Below are positions 1 to 5,524 of a stretch of 5,524 bases of DNA, piece by piece. The stretch lies in contig CAMDRL010000100.1 in the NCBI GenBank assembly GCA_945906835.1, positions 1-5,524 of the forward strand, given 5' to 3'. A program made the translations under genes and the position numbers. Within the stretch, counting starts at the first letter, position 1, and the number at the start of each line of letters is the position of its first letter. This DNA is from Rickettsia typhi. GTDB taxonomy: Bacteria > Pseudomonadota > Alphaproteobacteria > Rickettsiales > UBA1997. Below the pieces are notes generated by a model. That model was not told the DNA's origin and searched no databases. It was given only the letters and a program-made list of their open reading frames with translations.

Positions 1-470
1 CCAGTTCTTGAGATTCCTTCTAGCCCCAAGAATGATAATTCATTTAAAACTTTATCAATCATTTCTGAAGTTCCAATTACTTCAAATACTATTGAATCAC
101 CGCTAATATCAATAATGTTAGTGCGATAGCGGTCAACTATTTTCATTGCTAATTCTCTTTTTTCTTCATTGCCAATAATTTTTACTAGAGCAAGCTCTCT
201 TTCGATATAGCCATATTCTCTGGTTAGCTCAACGGCGCGATATACTGGCACTATTTTTTCTAGCAACTTACAAATTAAATCAATTGATTTAGTCGAGCAA
301 TAAGAGGTAATGGTAATTCTCGATATTTTTTTATCGCTAGTAATCGGAGAAACATTGAGGGTTTCGATATTGCAACCTCTAGCAGAAAATAATTCAACAA
401 TTCTAGCTAATGCTCCAAATTCATTATCCACTAAAATTGCTACTACTTGTTTTTTGATGGGATCTGTCAT
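1..470 (-). CDS. ilvN: Acetolactate synthase small (regulatory) subunit, 3' end cut by window
   Basis: This is the regulatory subunit of acetolactate synthase, which catalyses the first shared step of valine, leucine and isoleucine synthesis in the cytoplasm. It binds the catalytic subunit, stimulates it and confers valine feedback inhibition. About 156 codons are visible. An N-terminal ACT domain (about residues 8-80) carries LVDNEFGALARIVELFSARG, followed by NIETLNV. N16, G19 and N34 align with E. coli IlvH N11, G14 and N29, residues linked to valine inhibition, so feedback control is probably intact. The second half contains VPVYRAVELT, IERELALVKI and a final GISRT, a common C-terminal pattern, so only a short tail should be missing. 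The start is fixed: the codon before this ATG is an in-frame TAA. No Shine-Dalgarno is visible. The next gene upstream on this strand is an exonuclease 92 bases away, not ilvB. The gap holds only a short palindrome (AAAAAGCTTTTT) and no convincing promoter or terminator. Confidence 0.93.
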   Translation of the reverse strand, partial: MTDPIKKQVVAILVDNEFGALARIVELFSARGCNIETLNVSPITSDKKISRITITSYCSTKSIDLICKLLEKIVPVYRAVELTREYGYIERELALVKIIGNEEKRELAMKIVDRYRTNIIDISGDSIVFEVIGTSEMIDKVLNELSFLGLEGISRT

Positions 471-562
471 TTATATTTTAATTAATTTAATAAATTGGCT
501 ATCAAATTAGCGAAAAAAGCTTTTTAACCGCAAAGTTGTAAAGATTTAATAAAACTTTTAAT

Positions 563-1372
563 TTAAATTTCTAATTTATCAAGAAACTTTTTAAAATGAA
601 GTTTATTAAGGTTATTATTCAAAAAATCATAAATTTGATTTTTGCTTTTTTCAAAAACATCATCGCTAATTGAGCCTGTGTGATGCTGAAAAATCAAATA
701 GAGCAAGTAGCTATTTAGCACATCGGTTTCACAATAATCTCTTATTTCTTGTAATTTTCCATCATCATACATTTCTTCAACCTTTGAGCCGTCTGTATCT
801 ATCTTGCCCGCAAGTTTAAATACTGCACATAATTCATTCATTTTGACTCTTGCCGACGAACCAAAATCAGAAAAGGCATCCGCTAAATCGCAATGCCAAT
901 CAAGAGAATATTTTTGTTGATAATTATTCCATTTATCACCCATTTTATGAAGCCATGAAGCCTCTATTTTATGCTTCATCGCTCCATATTTTAATACGGG
1001 TAAATCAAAATTCTTGCCGTTAAAACTCACTAAACGAGAAGGATTCTTTTTTAAATGGTGAAAAAAACCCTTAATTAATTCTGCTTCGGAACTAGCTAAA
1101 TCACCGCCTGAACGAAGTTGTTTAAAGTTATATTTTTCTTGCCCACTTTCATCAATCGCCAATTCCGCCTCCAAAAAACTAATTGCCACCACTTTGTGAA
1201 ATGGCTGACGAAGGAAATCATTCTTGCCATCAGTAATTTGTAGATGATAATCACTCAATGCTTTTCTAACCTCACCATTATCAGCATTTTCAAGACCTAA
1301 CAGCCTTCTCCCCGCCTCAATATCTGGCACCGTTTCAATATCAAACACAAAAAGATTCTTAAAATATTTCAT
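563..1372 (-). CDS. PolB-like 3'-5' exonuclease (DnaQ fold, COG3298/PF10108 type)
   Basis: A 269-residue stand-alone exonuclease resembling the proofreading domain of family B DNA polymerases (PF10108, DNA_pol_B_exo2), expected to remove 3'-terminal nucleotides using two metal ions. The three exonuclease motifs are visible. Exo I is FVFDIETVPD with D11 and E13. Exo II is SFNGKNFDLP with N121 and D123. Exo III is YCETD with Y213 and D217. The full acidic set suggests an active enzyme. GRRLLGL after motif I is also typical of the family as I recall it. There is no polymerase domain, and the length fits stand-alone members. The physiological role is not established; a part in DNA repair is the usual suggestion. 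The ATG at 1372 places motif I at residue 11, as expected, although no Shine-Dalgarno precedes it. It could be co-transcribed with ilvN downstream. The opposite strand starts the restriction operon 291 bases away. Confidence 0.9.
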   Translation of the reverse strand: MKYFKNLFVFDIETVPDIEAGRRLLGLENADNGEVRKALSDYHLQITDGKNDFLRQPFHKVVAISFLEAELAIDESGQEKYNFKQLRSGGDLASSEAELIKGFFHHLKKNPSRLVSFNGKNFDLPVLKYGAMKHKIEASWLHKMGDKWNNYQQKYSLDWHCDLADAFSDFGSSARVKMNELCAVFKLAGKIDTDGSKVEEMYDDGKLQEIRDYCETDVLNSYLLYLIFQHHTGSISDDVFEKSKNQIYDFLNNNLNKLHFKKFLDKLEI

Positions 1373-1390
1373 AATTAAATTTGTTTAATT
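1373..1390. repeat. Inverted repeat touching the exonuclease start codon
   Basis: AATTAAA (1373-1379) and TTTAATT (1384-1390) form a perfect 7-base inverted repeat with a 4-base loop, directly against the exonuclease ATG. In the mRNA it would be a weak A-U hairpin where a ribosome must land; as DNA it could be a small operator. It contains only A and T, so chance in AT-rich DNA is a serious alternative. Confidence 0.3.
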
Positions 1391-1398
1391 GTTGTTGT

Positions 1399-1427
1399 TT
1401 ATTAAATTTATAGGCTTTTATCGACAA
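1399..1427 (-). promoter_or_regulatory. Weak candidate promoter for the exonuclease gene
   Basis: Read on the minus strand, TTGTCG (1427-1422) is followed after 17 bases by TAATAA (1404-1399). Each hexamer matches the sigma70 consensus at only about four of six positions. The position, just under 30 bases before the exonuclease ATG, is suitable, but AT-rich DNA yields many such pairs. Confidence 0.25.
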
Positions 1428-1512
1428 TTTTTAGATAAAATCTAATAATTATTCAATGTTATTTCGGATTTATTTTACTGCTACAAAAATTAGAGAAATT
1501 TATAAAAATTCC

Positions 1513-1542
1513 TTTACAAAAATTCAACTACCTTATTATAAT
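1513..1542 (+). promoter_or_regulatory. Sigma70-type promoter for the mod-dinD-res operon
   Basis: TTTACA (1513-1518, five of six to TTGACA) and a perfect TATAAT (1537-1542) are separated by 18 bases on the plus strand. Transcription would begin near 1549 and give a leader of about 115 bases before mod. An 8-base direct repeat, AAAAATTC, occurs at 1504-1511 and 1518-1525, one copy on each side of the -35 start; it might be a regulator site, but is also plausible by chance. This is the best promoter match in the divergent region. No controller (C) protein gene is visible in the window. Confidence 0.6.
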
Positions 1543-1572
1543 TCCATTGGCCTAGAAATATTTTCAAAATAC

Positions 1573-1665
1573 TCAAAAATAAACCTGAACACCATTAACA
1601 ATATCAAGCTTGGGGTCAAAATTTAAAACATGCAAAAACTCATAAACTACAACACTAATAAAAAT
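1573..1665 (-). pseudogene. Possible remnant of a protein C-terminus (unrecognised)
   Basis: On the minus strand a frame of 30 codons ending in TGA (1575-1573) reads VVVYEFLHVLNF followed by DPKLDIVNGVQVYF, with protein-like composition and codons such as CCC, AAG, GAC and CAG that stand out from the AT-rich spacer. It has no start of its own in the intergenic region and would run back into the antisense of mod, so if real it is a truncated tail left behind when the restriction operon arrived. YEFLH faintly recalls an HExxH zinc-protease motif with its first His lost, but I cannot assign a family. It may be chance. Confidence 0.2.
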
Positions 1666-3703
1666 GATTATTGATAAATTTAAAGATAAAGTTTTTACCA
1701 TTCTAAAAACTGATTACCGCATTTGGAATAAGGAAAAGAATGAGCTAAATCAAACTCTCTTGATTGATTTACTTGATAAAATTGATGAAAAGATCATTGG
1801 CATTTTGCTTGAAAATGAAGAGATAAGAGGCAAGTTTTTTGTTAAAATCAAAGATACCAAGGGAGATATTTTTGTTTTTAAAACTAATGATTTCAAGTTT
1901 TTTTTAGAAGAAAACAAAATCAACAATTCTTACACCAAATATAAAAATCAAATTGGCTTAACTGATGGCAAAAGATTTTTAAAAGATAGTGGCGATGTGG
2001 TTCTAAATTTTCCCTTTAAAGATTGTATTTTAGAGGGTGGACAATCAAGCGAGGAAGGGCTTGACACTTATTTTGAATATGAAGAAGAAAAGCAAAAAAT
2101 CGTTGATGGGGGAAAAATTATTGAACCAGCGGGATACAAAGAAAAAACCACCAAAAGAAAGGAAATATTTTTTAACGAAACTTTAGCACGAGACGAAATT
2201 GACCGCCTTTTTGATGAGAAGGCTTTAGCGAATTGGCAAAGATTTAATAAAAATGGCAAACAAGAAATTGGCGAAATCAAGAGAGGCAAAGATGGAACAA
2301 TCAAAGAAAATCTAATCATTAAAGGCAATAACTTGCTGGCTCTTCATAGTTTAAAATCACAATTCACTGGCAAAGTAAAATTAATTTACATTGATCCGCC
2401 CTACAACACTGGGGGAGGTGGAGATACCTTTATTTACAATAATAACTTTAAACATTCTAGTTGGCTTACCTTTACAAAAAATCGCCTAGATGTTGCGAAG
2501 GATTTATTAACTCAAGATGGGGCAATAATTATAGCAATTGATGAAAATGAACAATCATATCTGGGGGTATTGATTGATGAAATGTTTTCAGAATACGAAA
2601 ATCATTGTATTACTATTGTTCACAATCCAAGAGGAATCATTGGGAAAAATTTTTCTTATACACATGAATATGCTTATTTTATAATACCAAGAGACAAGAA
2701 AACTATTGGGAAGAAAAAGATCGAAGAAGAAGATGTTGACTGGAGTAATTTAAGAAATTGGGGAGCTGAAAGCGAAAGATTCGATGCAAAGAATTGTTTT
2801 TATCCAATCATTGTTGATAAGCACACCAATCAAATAATTGATTTTGGAGCGGTTGCCAAAGATGACTTAAATCCACCAGCAAATATTCACAAGGGAGACT
2901 TTGTTGAAATATATCCAATAGACTCAAAGGGTGTGGAAAGAAAATGGAGATATGCACGACAAAGTGTTGAAGAAATTGAGAATTTGTTGAAAGTAAAAAT
3001 AGTGAACGGAGTTTATGATATTCAAATAGGAAAAGATTTTGGAAGCTATAGAACTGTATGGATTGATAAAAAATATGATGCAAATGTATACGGAACCAAA
3101 CTCATCAATAAGTTAGTGCCAAATAATTGTTTTAGTTTTCCAAAGTCTCTATGGAATGTTTATGATTGTCTTTATGCGGTTGTTGGAAATGATAAAAATG
3201 CAATAGTATTAGATTACCACGCAGGCTCTGGAACAACAGCTCATGCAGTTTTGGAGCTAAACAAAGAAGATGATGGAAACAGAAAATTCATCATGATTGA
3301 GCAGATGAATTATATCAACACTGTCACTTGTCCAAGGGTACAAAAAGTAATGGAAAAAGAAAATATTGATGATTCTTTTATCTATTTTGAACTCGCCAAA
3401 TACAACCAAACCGCTCGAGAATTGATAATGGAATGCAAAGCGAAGCAACAATTATGGGGTTTATTTGATGAGCTTTACGACAAATATTTTCTTAACTATA
3501 ACCTTAAAATCAAAGAATTTAAAGAAAAAGTTTTAAAGGAAGAAGAGTTTAAAAGCCTTACTCTTGAAGAACAAAAAAAGATGTTTTTGACAATGTTGGA
3601 TTTAAACCAGATGTTCGTAAATAAAAGCGAAATGGCGGATAAAAATTTTACTATAAGCCAGCAAGATCAAGAGTTGACTAAGGAATTTTATAAAAAAGAT
3701 TAA
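1664..3703 (+). CDS. mod: Type III restriction-modification system DNA adenine methyltransferase (Mod)
   Basis: This subunit recognises the target and transfers a methyl group from S-adenosylmethionine to adenine N6, protecting host DNA; it also forms the specificity module of the restriction complex with Res. The 679 residues show a beta-class order: the catalytic motif DPPYNTG (D244-G250) comes before the AdoMet-binding motif, here LDYHAGSGTT (D517-T525; DFFAGSGTT is more usual). Supporting segments are the N-terminal KDCILEGGQ (about 119-127), the DEIDRLFDEKAL block (177-188), SSWLTFTKNRL after the catalytic loop, and GAIIIAIDENEQ (286-296). Residues of about 305-515 form the variable target-recognition region, where codon use changes (see findings). 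The start at 1664 gives a normal N-terminus for the family; the upstream bases CTAATAAAA offer no Shine-Dalgarno. A T8 run at 1898-1905 lies in the coding region. dinD follows after 21 bases. The sequence recognised cannot be read from the protein. Confidence 0.95.
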   Translation: MIIDKFKDKVFTILKTDYRIWNKEKNELNQTLLIDLLDKIDEKIIGILLENEEIRGKFFVKIKDTKGDIFVFKTNDFKFFLEENKINNSYTKYKNQIGLTDGKRFLKDSGDVVLNFPFKDCILEGGQSSEEGLDTYFEYEEEKQKIVDGGKIIEPAGYKEKTTKRKEIFFNETLARDEIDRLFDEKALANWQRFNKNGKQEIGEIKRGKDGTIKENLIIKGNNLLALHSLKSQFTGKVKLIYIDPPYNTGGGGDTFIYNNNFKHSSWLTFTKNRLDVAKDLLTQDGAIIIAIDENEQSYLGVLIDEMFSEYENHCITIVHNPRGIIGKNFSYTHEYAYFIIPRDKKTIGKKKIEEEDVDWSNLRNWGAESERFDAKNCFYPIIVDKHTNQIIDFGAVAKDDLNPPANIHKGDFVEIYPIDSKGVERKWRYARQSVEEIENLLKVKIVNGVYDIQIGKDFGSYRTVWIDKKYDANVYGTKLINKLVPNNCFSFPKSLWNVYDCLYAVVGNDKNAIVLDYHAGSGTTAHAVLELNKEDDGNRKFIMIEQMNYINTVTCPRVQKVMEKENIDDSFIYFELAKYNQTARELIMECKAKQQLWGLFDELYDKYFLNYNLKIKEFKEKVLKEEEFKSLTLEEQKKMFLTMLDLNQMFVNKSEMADKNFTISQQDQELTKEFYKKD

Positions 3704-3724
3704 CCCAAATTAAAAAAACCAAAT

Positions 3725-4573
3725 ATGAAAAAAGAAATTATTCAATCTTTAACCAAAAATTTTGAAGAATTTGCCAACAAAACCAATGAGGGCATAGAGT
3801 TTTGGCTGGCTAGAGACCTTCAAAATTTACTTGGATATGAAAAATGGAGCAATTTTTTGAATGTAGTTGAAAAAGCAAAGATTTCTTGCCAAACCAATAA
3901 ACAGGAGCTCTCTTATCATTTTGCCGACGCCGGGAAAACGATCGAGATGCCTAAAACAGCGGTTCGAGAGGTTGATGATATTATGCTCACCCGCTATGCG
4001 TGCTATTTGGTGGCACAAAATGGCGATCCGAGAAAGGAAGAGATTGCCTTTGCGCAAACTTATTTTGCCCTGCAAACTAGAAAGGCAGAACTGATTGAGC
4101 AAAAAATTTTAGAGCATGAAAGAGTGCAGGCAAGGCACAAATTGGCTAAAACTGAAAAAGAATTATCACAAGTTATATTTCAGCAAACTGGAAGTGATAA
4201 AAATTTTGCATTAATAAGAAGCAAAGGGGATCAGGCTTTGTTTGGCAAAACAACAGCACAGATGAAGGGTAGATGGAAAATAAAGGCAGATAAACCGCTT
4301 GCCGATCATATGCCTACAATTCTTTTAAAAGCAAAAGATTTTGCTACTGAAATTACCATTTTTAATGCTAAAGAAAATAAAATGGGCAATGAAAATCAAA
4401 TTTCCAACGAACACATAACCAACAACAAAACAGTGAGAGAAACTCTTATTTCTAGGGGAATTACGCCAGAAAATTTACCGCCAGAGGATGATATAAAAAA
4501 GTTAGAAAGAAAACTGCAAGGCGAGTCTAAAAAAATATCAAAAAATAATGGAATTGGGAGTAAGAAAAAATGA
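3725..4573 (+). CDS. dinD: DNA-damage-inducible protein D (DinD), BRO-N-like
   Basis: A 282-residue DinD homologue, close to the 274 residues of E. coli DinD. The N-terminal part (about 15-110) resembles the BRO-N/antirepressor fold, with FWLARDLQNLLGYEKWSNFL near the start. The diagnostic stretch at residues 90-123 contains RYACYLVAQNGDP and AQTYFALQTRKAEL, nearly matching E. coli. A helical, charged segment follows (about 124-150), then RSKGDQALFG and a C-terminal VRETLISRGITPENLP block that parallels E. coli VRQTIQELGGTMPEELP, then a basic lysine-rich tail. E. coli DinD is LexA-regulated and inhibits RecA filaments in vitro; whether this copy does so is inference. It starts 21 bases after mod and its TGA overlaps the res ATG, so it is probably expressed with both. 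No LexA box or own promoter is evident. Bases 3921-4080 are clearly richer in G+C than the rest. No Shine-Dalgarno precedes the ATG. Confidence 0.9.
   Translation: MKKEIIQSLTKNFEEFANKTNEGIEFWLARDLQNLLGYEKWSNFLNVVEKAKISCQTNKQELSYHFADAGKTIEMPKTAVREVDDIMLTRYACYLVAQNGDPRKEEIAFAQTYFALQTRKAELIEQKILEHERVQARHKLAKTEKELSQVIFQQTGSDKNFALIRSKGDQALFGKTTAQMKGRWKIKADKPLADHMPTILLKAKDFATEITIFNAKENKMGNENQISNEHITNNKTVRETLISRGITPENLPPEDDIKKLERKLQGESKKISKNNGIGSKKK
4556..4560 (+). promoter_or_regulatory. Weak ribosome binding site for res
   Basis: GGGAG ends nine bases before the res ATG, inside the end of dinD. It is the only purine-rich, Shine-Dalgarno-like stretch suitably placed before any start in the window, and it supports the ATG at 4570. 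Termination-reinitiation at the ATGA overlap could also serve. Confidence 0.4.
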
Positions 4574-5524
4574 GCGATATAAAAAATCTTTACGAAACCA
4601 TCGGCGACAAAGCTTATAGGCTTAAATTGCCGTTTCCTGAAATTCCAAAATATATTTCTGAAAATTTAAAATATAATTTTTTTGATTGGCAAAAAACTGC
4701 CTTTGAAAATTTCTTAACTTTTGAGGCAATTAAAGAGGCGGAAAATTCAAAACTCCCTACCCATTTAATGTTTAATATGGCGACGGGAACGGGTAAAACT
4801 TTGTTGATGGCGGCAAGCATTTTGCACTACTACCGCAATGGTTATCGCCATTTTATCTTTTTTGTAAATCAAAATAATATTATTGATAAAACTGAAAATA
4901 ATTTTATCCAAAGCTCACACAATAAATATCTTTTTAAAGATAAAATTGTGATTGATGATCAAACCGTTTCTATCAAAAAAGTTGAGAGTTTTAGCGAAAA
5001 TCCACAAGGAATTGAGATTAAATTTACCTCTATTCAAAAGCTCTATAACGATATTCATCTTGAAAAAGAGAATAAAACTACTTTACAAGACTTACACCGC
5101 AAAAACATTGTGATGCTGGCAGATGAAGCCCACCATTTAAACACTGACACCAAAACCAAAAAAGGAGAAAATTTTGATTTAGATTTAAATGGAATTTTAA
5201 CTGAAAAATCTAGTGCTAAAGAAGTTGAAAAGAAAGGTTGGGAGCATACGGTTATTGAGTTGGTTTTAAATAAAAATGGAGAAGGAAGAGATAATAAAAA
5301 TGTCTTACTAGAATTTACCGCAACCATCCCAGAAAATAAAGAAATTGAGAAAAAATATTCTGATAAAATTATTGCCAAATTTACCCTAAAAGAATTTTTA
5401 GGGGCTGGATATACTAAAGAAATAAACCTTGTTTCTTCTAATGTTGAAAAGAAAAACAGAATCCTTTTGGCCCTTTTATTTCATTATTACCGCCATAAAA
5501 TTGCTTTAAAAAATGGTATTGCCA
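4570..5524 (+). CDS. res: Type III restriction endonuclease, helicase/Res subunit, 3' end cut by window
   Basis: This is the ATP-dependent translocating subunit that, with Mod, cuts DNA lacking the methyl mark. Only the first 318 codons are present, with no stop before the window edge. A Q-motif-like FDWQKTAFENF begins at residue 38. Walker A is MATGTGKT (70-77). Walker B is LADEAHH with D185-H188 as the DEAH box. The superfamily 2 motif III is FTAT (249-252). YRHFIFFVNQNNIIDKT after Walker A and the LNTDT following DEAHH fit the Type III Res branch as I know it. The second RecA-like domain and the C-terminal PD-(D/E)XK nuclease would lie beyond the window, so cutting ability cannot be judged. 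Its ATG overlaps the dinD stop by four bases, implying translational coupling; the frame stays open throughout the visible part. A DEAD/DEAH protein of another defence system is unlikely given the mod gene in the same operon. Confidence 0.92.
   Translation, partial: MSDIKNLYETIGDKAYRLKLPFPEIPKYISENLKYNFFDWQKTAFENFLTFEAIKEAENSKLPTHLMFNMATGTGKTLLMAASILHYYRNGYRHFIFFVNQNNIIDKTENNFIQSSHNKYLFKDKIVIDDQTVSIKKVESFSENPQGIEIKFTSIQKLYNDIHLEKENKTTLQDLHRKNIVMLADEAHHLNTDTKTKKGENFDLDLNGILTEKSSAKEVEKKGWEHTVIELVLNKNGEGRDNKNVLLEFTATIPENKEIEKKYSDKIIAKFTLKEFLGAGYTKEINLVSSNVEKKNRILLALLFHYYRHKIALKNGIA

Noticed and set aside
310..510. Plus-strand reading frame of 66 codons
   Set aside because: It lies antisense to the well-supported ilvN gene and shows no family features.
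508..534. Palindrome AAAAAGCTTTTT between short GCG and CGC arms, considered as a terminator
   Set aside because: The AT core leaves no proper loop, the GC arms are only three pairs and out of register, and no T-run follows on the minus strand.
1373..1663. Search of the divergent spacer for tRNA, riboswitch, CRISPR repeats or insertion-sequence ends
   Set aside because: No cloverleaf, no regularly spaced repeats and no terminal inverted repeats with target duplications were found by eye.
1630..1674. 15-codon upstream frame (ATG at 1630) overlapping the mod start, a possible leader peptide
   Set aside because: No ribosome site, no run of regulatory codons and no attenuator-like hairpins; short frames arise easily by chance in a leader.
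2068..3451. Three minus-strand reading frames inside mod
   Set aside because: They are antisense to a clear methyltransferase; their Ser-, Phe- and Leu-rich translations are what the complement of AT-rich coding DNA gives.
3827..4102. Overlapping frames on both strands inside dinD
   Set aside because: They are favoured by the GC-rich patch but have no recognisable motifs, while the DinD frame aligns with known family members throughout.
5055..5378. Minus-strand frame of 107 codons
   Set aside because: It is antisense to the DEAH-box region of res and is low in complexity.

Overview
The window is AT-rich DNA (roughly 30% G+C by eye) from a bacterium. It holds two chromosomal-type genes on the minus strand and, divergent from them, the first three genes of a restriction-modification locus on the plus strand. 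The acetolactate synthase small subunit has features I associate with alphaproteobacterial versions (VPVYR after the ACT domain, SRTG near the end). The PolB-type exonuclease is also common in that class, so a low-GC alphaproteobacterium is my best guess, held with modest confidence. Clear Shine-Dalgarno sequences are missing in front of almost every gene.

Left part (1-1372, minus strand). At the edge is ilvN, the regulatory subunit of acetolactate synthase, complete at its start but cut by the window at its end. Upstream of it on the same strand is a DnaQ-fold 3'-5' exonuclease related to the proofreading domain of family B DNA polymerases, with all catalytic acidic residues present. The catalytic partner ilvB is not immediately upstream of ilvN.

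Middle (1373-1663). This 291-base divergent intergenic region contains a good sigma70-type promoter reading into the restriction locus, with a leader of about 115 bases. It also has a weaker candidate promoter for the exonuclease, an inverted repeat touching the exonuclease start codon, and a minus-strand reading frame of about 30 codons that reads like the tail of a protein and may be a gene remnant.

Right part (1664-5524, plus strand). A tight operon encodes a Type III DNA adenine methyltransferase (Mod), a DinD/BRO-like DNA-damage-inducible protein, and a Type III restriction helicase subunit (Res) that runs off the window. dinD lies 21 bases after mod and overlaps res by four bases (ATGA), so it is built into the operon and probably co-translated with res. 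Mod methylates and recognises the site. Res, with its Walker A and DEAH motifs, would translocate along unmodified DNA and cut it. DinD plausibly links restriction to DNA damage or RecA, but this is inference.

The most interesting points are the mod-dinD-res arrangement, codon evidence that the Mod recognition domain was exchanged, a GC-rich patch inside dinD, and an A6 run at the dinD/res junction where a -1 slip would fuse the two proteins.
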